From: Plazaster borealis
Lineage: Eukaryota; Echinodermata; Asteroidea; Forcipulatida; Labidiasteridae
Direction: 5' to 3'
Assembly (NCBI GenBank): GCA_021014325.1
Contig: CM037472.1
Span: 3,968,001-4,032,000, forward strand
Length of the DNA: 64,000 nt
Shown here: piece after piece, positions 11,620 to 28,872 of the stretch
Numbering within the stretch: position 1 is the stretch's first letter
Layout: every line of letters begins with the position of its first letter
Notes under the pieces: model-generated
The model's input: the letters and a program-made list of their open reading frames with translations, nothing else
Databases searched by the model: none
Told to the model about the DNA's origin: nothing
Program-made: the position numbers and the translations under genes

Positions 11620-12766
11620 TCTGTTAACAAGCAGGCCTAGTCTGTTATGGTTTACACAACTTAAGTGGATGAACAACTAAAGTTTGATGGGGGAAAAACA
11701 AGTATCTGCTGATTTGATGCTTGCCAGTTTTGTTTACATGCCCCAAGAACGTACAAGTCCAAGCTCCATAGAAAAACATTGGACGGAAATCACTCCAACC
11801 CCCAACTTCTATGTACTGTCGAGTACTTACATACCCTGGGCCTGGACCATCTACAAAGAACTGGCAGCAAAGAATGTTGGACAAAAGAAGAGGATTATGA
11901 AGTCCATGTAGGCCTATATTTACTTTTCTTCTTGACCCTACTGCGGCGTGTTAGATTCCATGACTCAACATTATTACACACCTGGAAAAACTTTTAAATT
12001 ATGACTTGATCACTAAAAATGTATTAAACCTGAAAGACGAATAGACGATGCAGTGTGGTTTTATAGTGTGTGGCCTGAATCTTCTAATATCATTTTCTCT
12101 TATCATGTCACTCCACATCAAATTGTTTTGACTTAGATAAGATTTGGAGTGTGTATAAGGAGTTCAAACGGGAAATTATTGCGCATTTTGCAGTGCCGAT
12201 ATCCTGTGAGAAAACGACGCATTGCGACCTTTCGAGACGACCGGATGGCATCAGGAGATTGGAAAAAAACGCTATCTAAAAATGCGAGGTATTTAACACC
12301 AGCTTTGTTTTAAAGTTCCTGTTAAAAATAAATAAATAAATGATTGCAAAATTTGAATGTTACCAACGTTGGCAGTATACTAGAGTATAGACAGGGCCGT
12401 GCGCATGCTTTTGTGAAGAAACCGGATGTTGTTGTTGGGTCACGGTGCTGTTTGACCTCTTACATGTAGAACCAAAGATAAACCGTATCGGGTTTAACTT
12501 TGAGCTGTCTGAACGCAAGGTAGTTTTATTTTTACAACCGCCTCCCGCTGCTTGTAAAGTTAAACCGGTTTGGGTCTACATGTAACTTTAGTATGCCGTC
12601 TGAACATGGCCTAAGAGTTCTAATTCTCATCTCATTAGCAGGTGCCAGACTACTTGTTTACTTCAAGTCTCGGGTTTGGCTGTGTACAATGCGTTGAATG
12701 AAATGCAAGATGGTCAAGACAAGGTCTGTTCTGGTTCAATTGTCTGACATCATTCAAAGTCATCCA
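11620..12766. other. Intergenic; imperfect inverted repeat near 12475-12595
   Basis: No exon is supported. Around 12475-12595 a TTACATGTAGAACCAAA...GGTTTAACTTT arm is mirrored by AAAGTTAAACC..TTTGGGTCTACATGTAA. This suggests another small fold-back element whose outer limits are not clear. Confidence 0.4.
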
Positions 12767-12886
12767 GGGACTAGTTCACACAAGGACTTTTGTCGACCAG
12801 AGGCCGATTTTGCCATGAGGTTCTGAGCATGAGTACCAGTTAATATCGGCCCCTAGTTGACAATGGTTGTTGTGTGAACTCGGCCC
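12767..12886. mobile_element. 120-bp MITE-like element
   Basis: The inverted ends are GGGACTAGTTCACACAAGGA on the left and, reverse complemented, GGGCCGAGTTCACACAACAA on the right. Both are followed by GTCRAC and GGGGCCGAT/GAGGCCGAT. It is entirely non-coding. Confidence 0.65.
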
Positions 12887-13364
12887 AAGCTGTAGGTTTG
12901 ACTACAAACTATGCCAACATGCAATGTGGTGAATGCACTACACAGTACACGCTACACGTAGTTCTGTGCACAGCTATGCCACCATACACCATACCTGTGC
13001 AGTTGAATGGTATCAACTGGGTGGTCAACTCGCTGGAAAATGTTACTACAATACAAGGAATAGGAGAGTTAACTACTTTTAGTGGCTTCTTAAATAGCAC
13101 TCAAAGTCAAATCTGTCACCCAGAGACGATCATTGTTGCTTGAACATTATTACCCCTGGTCACTGGACCATGTTATTTCATTCCTTAGACCTTAATTTCT
13201 CAACTCCTTTGAGAGTACAGCCTGCACTGCCAAATATGTACATGTAGGACACCAATCTAAATCAATCACAAGAACCATAAAGAACCATCTCTGCCCTGAC
13301 AAGTACCCATTCATCCCAGCCCTAGGTGAAGAGACGCAACTTATAGTCAGGCCTAATGCTTTGT

Positions 13365-13632
13365 TTTTGAAAGGGCAAGGGCACCAAGGCGTTTTTTTTC
13401 CAAGTTGTAAAGGGCACCTCTATGAGAAAATTGTAAACTTCTATAGGAACAGTTCAAGGCATACCACGGCAATGACCAGGGGCAACACCTCCGTTAAGTT
13501 TCAGGCCTGTATAGTTAAGTGTCTTGCTCAAGGACACAAGTGTCATGACTGGGATTCAAACCCACACCCTGACAACGTAGTCTCCATTTAACTGAAGTTC
13601 AATGCACTAAACTGCTCGGCCATGACGACACA
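13365..13632 (-). mobile_element. SINE family A 5' fragment next to GGGCACC-family fragment
   Basis: The 13515-13632 part, read on the minus strand, has a tRNA-like head (ATGGCCGAGCAGTTTAG...GGGTTTGAATCCC) and the AGTCATGACACTTGTGTCC / GAGCAAGACACT tail of family A, then breaks off. Directly to its left, 13365-13500 carries GGGCAAGGGCACCAAGGC words of the 5417-6068 family. Confidence 0.65.
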
Positions 13633-14334
13633 CCATAAACACGTACTACCAAAAATACAAATGATTTTTTCTCCAAGTGTACAAAGTATCAAGGTACATT
13701 CTACCTCCATGCTTGATATGACCATGAACATGACACCAATTCTACATGTAGCTAATAATACAAACAATTAAGAGTGGGGTAAGTTTCAATTGAAGAACGT
13801 AACCACTGTCCAGCATAGTTTCTTCTTACTACAAGACTACATAGTATCCAGTTGGTGAGGTACATGTAGTACTAGCAGGCTTGTGATGGAGACTAGCAGC
13901 AGTCAGTCCAACAACCCAGTAAAGAGCCAGTATACTGTGGCAGCTGGGATGGAATAACATAGTGCTATTCTTCACTCCGAGGTGTTGAACCTTTCAGTGT
14001 GTCAGACTTTTAAAGCATCATGTGTTCGGGTGTGAAATTTAGTGCAAGTCTGGTGGGAGAAAGTGTGTCCAACCTTGCTTACCCTACTTTGAATATATCG
14101 CAGGCAATCAGAATGTGTGTGAAGGTGCGAATTTCCTTGTCTGGAACATTTAATTACATAAACATTTGGCATGGCGGTCACTTGTCATTGCTGGTACACC
14201 ATTAATTAAATTTGTTTACTCTTCATTCACATTGTAATTGTTGGGTAAAATGGTGTATCCGTAAAGTTATATTTTAATTAATTTCTTTTAAAAGATATCA
14301 CATATTTTTTTCCCTAGGGCCTAGTGGGAGACTG

Positions 14335-14478
14335 CTCTATATTCCGACACCCCTATGTTCTGACACCCCTATGTTCCGACAACCCCCTCATGATTTACAT
14401 AGGGTTAGGGTTAGGGTTAGGAAAATACACCAGGGTTGTCGGAACATAGGGGTGGGGCAAACATAGGGGTGTAACCGG
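14335..14478. repeat. Inverted repeat with an interstitial TTAGGG tract
   Basis: The left part repeats CCGACACCCCTATGTTC twice, and the right part has the complement GTCGGAACATAGGGGTG twice. Between them AGGGTTAGGGTTAGGGTTAGG gives three telomere-type units at about 14400-14421. The flanks are AT-rich and non-coding. Confidence 0.7.
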
Positions 14479-15411
14479 CCTAGTGTACTTATGGTACGGC
14501 TTGGGTTGGGATCCTCCAACTCCTTTTTAACATTTGGTTACTAACTTGGACAATGTTAAAATGTTTAAAAAACACATTGTTTAATGTAATTGTATGGTTC
14601 CTATAACGTACTTGTACATGTTGTAGGGTGTAGTAAATTTGTACATAGGCCCACTCGGACTAAAAAATAGTAAAATAGAATGTCCCAAGAAATTTTGAGC
14701 AAACCAAAACTACAACCACACGACTCGTGGAGAGGGAAGTGGCAATGTCACTAAAGCAACTGTTTGGGTTAACTCAAAACAAATTACAGGCAGTTGGACT
14801 TGGAATTGGGACCCTGGGTGACATTGACACCGACACTATGTGACATGTGATAATTGTGACACAGGCTATATTTGAGCATGGACTGGAGGTCTGACTGAGC
14901 ATGCTGAGGAGTGAGGCAGTGTTCTCAACAAATTGGTTGAATAACAACATACAGGACTACAGGGTAGACAGCTCCGATAATCTCAGACTACAGAGCTGTA
15001 GTTTTGGTTTAATTAATAATATATATTTAGTTTTAATGTTTGTTCTGATCACAAACAATATCATTGGGCCGGGTTGCTCAACACTCCAACCAACTGCCGG
15101 CAGAGCATGCAAGCTCGGATTCCCATGCTCTGCCTCTGGTGACCAATTAATTTTGACCTTGAATTCAAAATTAAACTGGTAACAACACAACAGTTAAAGT
15201 AAAATATTAATATACTTTTGAATTTTTGTTTTATGAACGTGGGTAGAGTAGTTGAGAACCCACTCCCCTTCCGGGTCACTCGTTGTCAAAGCGATTAACA
15301 CAGTGAGTTAGTCAATCATCGGTAACGATCAGCGGACCGACCGCGCTATGCCTACATCCCATTTACACGGTGAGCCATGTCATGTTTACGGCAGTAAACT
15401 TAAAATTTTAC
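14479..15411. other. Presumed intron 1 start of the alpha-actinin-like gene; nothing else seen
   Basis: This follows the donor of the minus-strand exon at 15412-15507 in transcription order. I see no second actinin exon here or anywhere down to position 1, so the intron would have to exceed 15 kb. Confidence 0.35.
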
Positions 15412-15507
15412 CTTCGTTTGCTGGATCTCCCACATGGGATCGAGCACGGTGGCTCTATCCCAGTCATCGGCCTGGGCCATATATTCTTCATCATCGTCGA
15501 AGCTCAT
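15412..15507 (-). CDS. ACTN: Alpha-actinin-like protein, first coding exon (partial gene)
   Basis: On the minus strand an ATG at 15507 opens a 32-codon frame that ends exactly at a splice donor (AAG followed by gtaaaa). The peptide starts MSFDDDEEYMAQ and then reads DDWDRATVLDPMWEIQQTK. The pattern YM-(x)n-DWDR-(x)n-LDP-x-WE-x-QQ-x-K is the conserved stretch just before the first calponin-homology domain of alpha-actinins, the actin cross-linkers of cytoskeleton and muscle Z-discs. In known actinins the next residues begin the CH domain; I could not find that exon downstream, so it is probably beyond the window start. Phase at the donor is 0. The assignment rests on this one short exon; related spectrin-family proteins are less good matches. 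Confidence 0.6.
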
Positions 15508-16884
15508 GGTGATCGATTATTAGAGAAAACCTTCTGCAAAGACAGCAAATCACTGCAGAATTTACAGGATTTCGGCGAGATTTCGCTGAATTTAAAACCC
15601 GTAGGAGGATTGTGCGAAAGTACTCCGTTCAGTTCGAACCCACTCGTTCAATCCATCCAAAGGCCACGCCAGTATGCCATGTGACCCGGAAGTAACTTGG
15701 GAGAATTTAAAAATGATCAAACATTACCTCAGCGTCAATTTATACAGTCACCAATGTCTTCAGGGGTGTGTCAGCAACAAACACACCAATGTGTTTATTT
15801 TTTATATAAAACAAAACCAAATATTTTCCACCACCAGCAACTTGCATGGACAAACTATTGTGAATGTAAACATATTTTATGAAGTGCGTATTAAATATGC
15901 AGATCAGTTGTCAAATATTTTTGACTGTTGAAAACTTCGTTTTGTCTTTTTGTTTTCACGGTGTTGAACATTTTTTAAATTCTTTTAATTGCTGTGACAA
16001 TCCCTCAAAGAATATGAGCTCTTCAACATGATCTGATTGAATAAAAACAGTCAAAAAGTAGGTGAAAACTAGTTAGCAGACTACAAAATGGCTGCCATTG
16101 GTGCGTGCGTATGTTAAATTCTCCCAACTATTCAGAGGTTAAGATGTAATTCAAGGGCCATATTAGGGCCCTGCAATTTTAATGACAGAGCGCATTATTA
16201 ACCCTTCCAGTTTGGGTTTACACATGCATACCATTTCTTTTCACGGCCCATCATGCGAGTATTTCAAGAAAAACTTGCTTTTAAGTGCAATTTTTACCTT
16301 ACAGTTTGTATTTTATACAAGTTCTGTCAGTCATTTTGCCGTTTGAACGAGTTACAACTTGGTTTTATGCACTCTGAAAACATAAATTGAAAGTTAATCG
16401 AGCCTACGCCCCCTTTGACTTTCAATCACACGCGCGCGCGCAGTCCCCCAAGCTAAATAGCGCGAAGCGTTGACTAGACTCAACCTAGTCACCCGCCGGC
16501 CGGGCGCTCTCCCTCTTCTTGATATTGTATGAGGGCGCCCTGTCAATTTTTACGGCACACACACACACACGCACACACCAAATTTTGGACGAGAGGAGCT
16601 GAATAATCGCAGATGAAAAAAAGCTAGGCGCGTTTCATATCTCTATCGGGCGGGGGTACATGGATAGGCGACATATCCCAGCTAAAAGTTTATGAAGCAA
16701 CAAGTCTTTAAATATTGAAGAATATAAACAAAGGGTAAGGTGTTGCGTGGAGGAAGCAAGGGGTGGGGTTCCAAGTGGTTTCCAATGCAGATACCTTTGT
16801 TGTTTTTGTTGCTCTTCATTGTTTTTGGAACTCATTGATTATGATTGTTGTATGTTGTGTGCTTACGTAATTAAAATGGATTGT
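15508..16884. promoter_or_regulatory. Probable 5'UTR and promoter side of the actinin-like gene
   Basis: This lies upstream of the ATG at 15507 for minus-strand transcription. It includes locally CG-richer sequence around 15290-15330 and 16425-16550 (CGCGCGCGCGCAG, CCGCCGGCCGGGCGC) and a CA-repeat at about 16556-16578. No TATA box is obvious. Role inferred from position only. Confidence 0.3.
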
Positions 16885-17290
16885 TTACGTTTGGTAATTA
16901 GAACCCACTGTTTCAATTTTCAGAGTCATTACCAAACTTATACAATTAACGTTTGGTAATTGTAAAATACCAGTATTCTCACCAAGTGGTGTATCCCAAA
17001 ATATGCATAAAATGACAAACCTGTGAAAATTTGGGCTCAATTGGTCATCGAAGTTGCAAGAAAATAATGAAAGACAAAACACCCTTGTTGCACAATGATT
17101 TGTGTGCTTTTCAGATGCCTGAAAAAGGCTTCAGGCCTGAAGTCTTTCTCAGAGTCAGATTTATAAAAGTACAAAATATAGTTTTGAGAAGAAGAAAAAT
17201 ACACTCATTGCATTTTTACCAAACAAAACGAAAAGAAGAAGTTGGGAGCAGAGTCTTCTCATCAAGTGTTCATTTTGAGGGATTAGTTCG
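16885..17290 (+). mobile_element. TTAA MITE family T relative (degenerate copy)
   Basis: It has repeated ACGTTTGGTAATT words near 16887 and 16949, then AGTATTCTCACCAAGTGGTG, GTATCCCAAAATATGCATAA, CACCCTTGTTGCACAATG and TTTGTGTGCTTTTCAGATGC. The copy at 26763-27068 has the same words in the same order in shorter form. The right terminal repeat is not recognisable. Confidence 0.55.
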
Positions 17291-18479
17291 ATAATTGTTT
17301 GGTTGTCTAGACCCCCCTGTTCAGTCACGTACAACATCTTTTATTTGGGGTAGGGGGAGGGGAGGGGGTTGCCAGACAGGGAAAAATGAATAAAGTGTTG
17401 GGAACAGTTTGCAAGAAATACACATAGTTGCTGTTTCCACCAAAAGGTTCATCAAAAAATTGAAACAATTTATAAATCTTTTCACAAAGTTTCTGGACCC
17501 AAACAGGTATTATTTTCACTAATTACACTAGTTAGCATAAATGATTATTCACTAGATTTGTGTATTGAAAACACATAGCCCTAGCAATGTATCATTGCCA
17601 AACAAGCGTTATAACATAATATAACTTTTGCGTTTTCATAAAGTGGTGAACCCTGTGACCTATCAATTCCAGTGTGCAATTGTTGTTACAGGAAAGTCTA
17701 AATTGTTTCATTCAATTAACCCTCCTAAAAAACCTAAAAAATGTCACAGATTCTGTACACTACATTTTGATTGACAAGTGCCTATCCCTAAAAAATGGCA
17801 CACATTATTCAACTCAGTGTACTGATTGGTTAATAAACTGTGATTAACTGTGATTGGATGATTTTGGACCGTCTAATTGGCTGACCTGACCAGCCCCAAG
17901 TTTCTCTGTAGCAAAACACACAATAATACACTTCCCTATAAACTGAACAAGCGACCTTGTGTGCACTGATGCCCTGCTACACATTATTTCCTCGCAATTT
18001 GATTGGCTACAAGTTTGATCCATATTTGCATAGCTGTTCCAAGGTGGAGCACAGTGTCACCTCTACAGCTGTGAACTTTGTGTATACATCAAGTTTAATA
18101 TAGTGTGTACGTATAAAGAAATACAATAAGGAAATGTGTACTTCCCAACCTTTAGCTGTAAAAGTGTAAGCATTTGTACATGAGAGAATCCTAGTACATG
18201 TATGCAGAATGCAGATGAATGAGCCATTCAAAGTATGCAGACTTTTCGGAGTACAAAGCAGCATTAATGATCTTCAAGAGATAGACCTAAACTATGTTGT
18301 GATACATGTATTTAACATTTATTTCATTTGCCTTGATTATAAATGAAAGCAAATTTGTTTTTAATATTGTACATTTCATGTCATTCAGCCTTTGGCTGCA
18401 ATATGATTTAAGCAATATAGCAATGGACATGGGAAGCCTGATTTGTGTAATCTAAACATTTTGTTATTGATATTTCTAG
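17291..18479. other. Intergenic or intronic DNA
   Basis: G-rich patch at about 17340-17370, otherwise AT-rich. No exon supported. Its right edge is the acceptor of the exon at 18480. Confidence 0.3.
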
Positions 18480-18637
18480 GAGGAGATGTATACAAAATCT
18501 TGATCAGCCAAGAGTTCTTTGACATGACAGGAACTGATGTCAGGAATGTGGATGGTCTGTCATTTCAAGATGTCCACTCATTCAAGAGATCATTTGAGTC
18601 TACTAGTCTGATACCCAGGTTGCTGATTTTAATCAAG
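18480..18637 (+). CDS. Internal exon of an unrecognised plus-strand gene
   Basis: A 158-nt open segment is bounded by a good acceptor (TTGATATTTCTAG) and a good donor (AAG followed by gtgagc). It is read in one frame as GGDVYKILISQEFFDMTGTD..., through a SFQDVHSFKRSFES segment, to LIPRLLILIK; the exon starts at codon phase 1 and ends at phase 0. Composition and bordering signals look like genuine host coding sequence. I do not recognise the family: there is no catalytic motif, and it looks like part of a helical protein. It may join the exon at 24800, which starts in the matching phase; ALKBH6 would then lie antisense across their shared intron. Confidence 0.5.
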
Positions 18638-19911
18638 GTGAGCAGAAAAAGAGTATTCTGTAAAATCTAACTATATTTTTTATAATTTGTATAAACAACT
18701 AAAAAGAATTCTCTTGTTTTAAAACAACAAACATCTATTTTAAAATTAAAGATATATATCCATGGAATGTATGTTTTTGATTTTCATTCAACTTTGATGA
18801 AAGTTTTAGGTTACACGGAAATGTCGGATAGATGCAAATAAAGATTGTCAGCTATCATGGGAGAGTTAATGAGTAGATAATTGCATGGGCAGCTTAGTTG
18901 ATAACAGTGAATTTGTTACCATTAGGCTCTGAATACATTGCCTCCAGTGCAATATAATCCATTTTCCCACTTGAATCCACACCTGTTAATCTTTCTAAAC
19001 CCAGATTAAATCTGTTATTTGGCTTTTGATCATGTGTATCTAAAAATGAACATTAGATGTACACAACAACTTGCTTAATAATGGGAATGATTGAAAAGAT
19101 GATCAAAACAATGATCCCTAGGCTAAATTAATTATCAGTGTTATTCCAGTTGTCATAAAGAAACACTGTACAGTACTAAATTGATTTCAAATAGTTAACA
19201 AGTCAGTGACTTTCTAGGTAGACTTGTGAATTTCAGCCAACCAGGGAAAATGCAAATATTTTAACGAAACCCCAAAAATGAAAATAAAAAATGAGATTAA
19301 ACTGCAAAAGAATAAATAAAAGCTTTGGAATCCCTTCTAATCGTACAGTAGAACTTCTAATATCATACATTGGAGGTAGTTCGTTGAAGGTGAATTTGAC
19401 TTCTAGTAAACAAAGAACTAATGGAAGTGTTTCCCTAATCCCTGAAGTTTTTTCATTCTTTAAATCAATTTTTTCCTTTTGAGGGGAGAGATGTAATGGC
19501 CAAAATCCTTAATGTTTGTATACATGTATGTGTAGCAAGGCACACATTTTAAGGGTGGGCGTTTCGCTACCTGAAAAAGAAGAAGATTTGAACGGCAAAT
19601 GAAGCAAATTCTTAATTTCAAAATTATTAATGGTGAAAAAAGCTTATGAAATGTCCTGGACTGCACCGAAGAGCATCAAATGTTTAAAAGTTTTCCTCTG
19701 GATTTAAAGCAGGCCCTGGACCAGATAGCGCCCTCATTTTTGAGATAGAAATATGAGTACATAGGAAACTTCATAAAAACCGCAAGAGTAAACCAATAAA
19801 ATGGAATTCTCTTTCCTTTTTAAATCTTGTGCTCACAATCGAGGGTAAGTGACCTGGAATTGCCTCGGATTGCACTGCAGAGCATATAGATTACAAAATA
19901 TTCTGAGGCCC
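18638..19911. other. Probable intronic DNA, nothing else seen
   Basis: AT-rich sequence without splice-bordered frames. A small open frame at 19291 has no identifiable content. Confidence 0.3.
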
Positions 19912-20235
19912 TTGAAGGGTGTGTACAACATTGGTAAGAGTTGAGAAAAAAATGTTCACATATTTGCACAAACCTTACATGGTATAAAGATGGCCATGGT
20001 GGAAAACATCCCTTGAAATGTATTTTTGCTTGGAATGCTATAGTTTTTGAGAAATTAGTAAAACAATTAGTTTTGATATCGCAAGTCCAAAACCTAATGT
20101 TTGAAAACAGTGAAAAGATATAATTAGGTTTTTCACCTTTTATTTCTTGTTACTCTAATGACTGTCACAGGTTTGTTATTTCATGTAAATGTTGGGTCAC
20201 ATAAAGTGTGAATACTGTTCTTTGACAAGCGGGCC
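19912..20235 (+). mobile_element. TTAA MITE family T relative (degenerate)
   Basis: It begins GAAGGGTGTGTACAACATTGGTAAG. It shares internal blocks with 47356-47718 and 51168-51523: AAAACATCCCTTGAAA, TTTGAGAAATTAGTAAAACAA, TGTCACAGGTTTGTTA and GGGTCACATAAAGTG. The terminal TTAA is no longer clear at either end. Confidence 0.55.
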
Positions 20236-21298
20236 CGGACCCCATGCCACTAATGGCTTCACGCTTTGCATTTAATATGAAAGGAATTTGGTGACAAATC
20301 CTGTATCCACTTCTGAGATGGGACCAACCAACTATTAGCAGCTTCCTACAGGCTTGTTTTTATTACCTCTCAGTATAAACCACCTCTTCCATAGATTATC
20401 ATTTAAAGTAAATTAGGTCACCTGCATTGATACTTTGTGTTTTACTGAAAAATAAGTTTGAAATTAGCCCTCAAAGTTTGCGCCCCTCTATCTGAAAACC
20501 CTGAATCCGCCCCTGGTAGCTCTGGCAAAAATGTGACCTTAACAAAACAACCAGTTAATTTTTTGAGTTTCAAAATCATACTTTATTCTGCTATACACAA
20601 TTGATAACATTTCGTCCGTATAAATCATTTAGCAAAGCTTTTTAGAAACAAAATTGTGGTTTTCTAAAGAAAGCATTGTGATGCTATCAGCTCTAAAGAC
20701 ATGATATAAAGTATGGAACTATCAGTAGATAATGTACAATGACTCCATACTTGGATTTGGTTTAGATTATATTATGAGAAACACTAGTTTTTGCTAAAGT
20801 CTCAGAATGGACAAGAAGTTGACATTTAATGTTTAAAAGTTTTGAAATTGAAAACAAAAAGGGAAATAAAAGAGTAATTGCAAGGTGGAGTTTGACAACT
20901 GTCTTGTTATTTTGCTTTGGTTGGTAAGCAGTTTAAAACAGCTAAGTCCCTTTAAAAAAAATTAAAGACTCAAGTAGAACTGACTTGTCTATCCCTATAC
21001 ATGTACATGTATATAGTTGGCCATACAGTGATGGTGCCATTATAGCAGGCATTTTTTCTCCACAAAACGTTTTTTTAAATATAAATATGCCATGGATGTC
21101 TTTGAGGCACTCCAGTGAGTGTTTGAATTCTTGTATATTTGGCTAACTTTAAATACAGAATAAGTTAGAGTGGCACTACAATTTGACAGTATAAACTATT
21201 CTGAGCTCCATACAATGTGCATAGGCTGCAGAAGAAAACAGCACCCTTTATGGGCAAACTAAGAATTCAGACATCGGTGAAGTTATCTCAGCTCTTTA
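20236..21298. other. 3' flank of ALKBH6, no further gene seen
   Basis: AT-rich sequence downstream of the ALKBH6 stop codon. No canonical AATAAA in transcription sense close to the stop was found by eye. Palindromic ACATGTACATGTAT lies near 21000. Confidence 0.3.
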
Positions 21299-26241
<4,943 letters not shown>

Positions 26242-26483
26242 TTTAATAACATTCTTCGGAGCAGAGGTGACGGCGATCTGTTCCAGTCGTGATGGGTGGT
26301 TGTTGCACAAAGTCAAACACGTGTAAAACCTTGTCAAACAAAAACAATAACATTGGTTGATCATTACCCTAGACTTCTCCAATGTTAATACAACTGAGTA
26401 AGAGTCCCACATAATGGGCACAGACTACTAAATTGACTGTAATGTACCGCCCTCAAGAGTTGATAACCCCGTACATAATGTAG

Positions 26484-26496
26484 GTGGGCGGGGCTG
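26484..26496. promoter_or_regulatory. GC-box-like site upstream of ALKBH6
   Basis: GTGGGCGGGGCTG lies about 245 bp upstream of the ALKBH6 start codon, in an otherwise AT-rich setting. It matches the Sp1-type GGGCGGGGC consensus. Its role is inferred from sequence and position only. Confidence 0.35.
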
Positions 26497-26762
26497 GGTT
26501 GGTATGGCGGGTGCAATAAAAAGTCCTTAAAAACTGATGAATTAACCTACAATTTTGTTAATCGATTTGAAGCAGTTTTTATTTGTATAAAAGGTAATTT
26601 GTTAATGTATTATTTTTTTAAAGAATAACTATGATCTCTTACTATCAACTGGATACCCATGACATATGTTTATTTCAGTTACAGATGAAAAAAATAAAAG
26701 TCTTAGAAGAAGAATATGAATAGTAAAATTTGTACGTGATCCACCATTAGAAAAGCCTCGAG

Positions 26763-27068
26763 TTTAAAGGCACTGTACACGTTTGGTAATTGTCAAAGAC
26801 CATGCAGTGTTCTCACTTGTGTATCCCAACATATGCACACCCTTGTTGTACACATTTGTGTGCTTCCAGATACAGGAATAAAAACTTCTTGCAAGAAGTT
26901 TTTATTATTTTAGTGAGAAATATACCTCTTTCTCAAAAACTACGTTACTTCAGAGGGAGTCGTTTCCTACAATGTTTTATCAACAGCTCTCCGTTGCTTG
27001 TTACCAAGTAAGTTTTTATGCTAATATTATTTGTTTTGAGTAATTACCAAACGTGTACGATACCTTAA
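26763..27068. mobile_element. TTAA-ended MITE, family T (copy 2)
   Basis: The left end is TTTAAAGGCACTGTACACGT followed by TTGGTAATT. The right end, reverse complemented, is TTTAAGGTATCGTACACGTT followed by TGGTAATTAC. TTAA stands at both borders. The interior has CTTCTTGCAAGAAG (palindrome) and TTTCTCAAAAACTACGTTAC. No protein is encoded. Confidence 0.8.
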
Positions 27069-28794
27069 AGGTATCAATTCAATTGATCAACTTTTAATTT
27101 CTTATTACCCCTTCACAAAAACAGTGTCCGCTACTTCTCAGTCGCACATAACATGTGTTTGGATGGGTAGTATTGATTAACTTCTAAATTCTCCTTACCT
27201 CTAGAAAAAAACTACGGTCACTCTTTTATCGTTTATTCCATTCTCTTCAAGGGACAATATTGTTCTCTTCGGAAAATCAAATAAACCAATCAACTTCCGC
27301 TGTTTAAAATTGCTTTAATAATTACACAAGTGCACCCAATGCAAGTAAACATCTCTGGCCATCCCCTATAAAAATGAATAGTCTCATCCCTTGAAAGGGC
27401 AGCCCCGTTACTTCCAAATAATAAAATGGTATAAAATTTAGCCAAAAGAGAATTGGGCTTTGTTATGCAAATAAGAACGGGTGGCGTGACCGCAAGTTCA
27501 GCTGTAAGTTCGGTCGTCCGTTCGGCCACCGTCCGTGTGCCGTGCGTTACTTTGAAGAAAATGTGGATGTCTTCGAAAAATAGCAATGCCTTTTTCTCAA
27601 AGAAATTCGGGTTTTCACCGGAGTTCCGATGGTAAACTACTAAAATAAATTGATGGTGAGTTGCGAATTTTCTTGTCTTAAGATTTAAAGTGTTGAAATG
27701 TGATTTTCATTTGCATAATTTGATGAAATTTCGGGTGTTTTCGGCACCATGCGCAAAGTTAAAAATCGCTAAAAACCGCACCTGGTCACGTTCACTTGCT
27801 TTTTCGGTGTTCAGAGAGCATTACTGGAAAATGCGAATTAGTAATAGTAGGCCTAAGACATTTACTTTTAAAAAGTTCTCTGAATTTTCTGGAAGTGATC
27901 AGTACATTTCTAATTGAAATTTCTTTCAACGAAAGAGTGCTACAAGCCCTTGGAAAAGGACTAGGTCCAGGCCCTGTGTAGGGGGGGGGGGGGGGGGTGC
28001 GTGTGTAGGGGGTGTGTGCAAGTGCGTACCAATTTCGTTTGTTGAGAGTTTTGACAATGAATTAAACACTACAAAAATGTCTCTGTGTTTTTTCTTCTTT
28101 CTCTCAAGTAGTTGAAGGTAAAACTCCCATTCAACATCATGTAAAATCCATGCGACACAAGATCTGTTTTCTTGCTAAGTAACGAAGCACCTACATGTGT
28201 ATATACCGATTCAAAATATAGCCTAACTTCAGTTTGTTAGTGCAGTCAACATGGTTTGCACAATACCCCATTTGGCGTATATTCGCAATTTGACACTTCG
28301 AGCTAGATGTTGGAGGTCAAGCACTTTTCTTTATTTTCTCTTAAGTTTCCAGATTTTAGTTTATTTTTATTTATTACATTGTTAGTTTTAAATGTAATCA
28401 TTCCACCAATGATTACATGGGGCTGAATTGAAAAAGGTGATGTGACATAAATAAAAATCACACAAAATTGCACCCACGTTTATCCCCCATAGCTGATGGC
28501 TCAGAGGTGCCCGGAAGCTCAATGGTGACTCTATCGTCGCGAGACTTACATGGTCTATATAATACAATACAAGTGCACAAATTTCCATTGTCTGCATTAC
28601 AATGTAGATTATGTCTACTGAAACCTGCAAACCATGCAAGTATCTATGAATTACCATCACCCCAAATGTTTACCCCCATCTTCAACAGATGTCCAAGGCT
28701 AATGTTGTGAGAACCATGTCAGTCAGACAATAATTAAAGAGCCTGAAACTTTATCTCGGAACCACTTAAATTAGTTTTTTGGGGGCTGACAAAA
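27069..28794. other. Intergenic; G17 run near 27980
   Basis: No supported exon. Around 27979-28017 there is a G-run of about 17 followed by TGCGTGTGTAGGGGGTGTGTG. Small open frames at 27453-27981 show no domain. Confidence 0.35.
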
Positions 28795-28872
28795 GAAAAA
28801 TTGACAAGAGTGGGATTTGAACCATCGACCTCCGGATTAATGTGCCTCTACCCTCTGAGCTTTCTAGCCCTA
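28795..28872 (-). mobile_element. tRNA-like SINE head, third type
   Basis: On the minus strand: GCTAGAAAGCTCAGAGGGTA (A-box-like) ... GGAGGTCGATGGTTCAAATC (B-box) ... CCCACTCTTGTC. The acceptor ends do not pair well, so this is not a functional tRNA gene. A SINE fragment or tRNA pseudogene. Confidence 0.55.
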
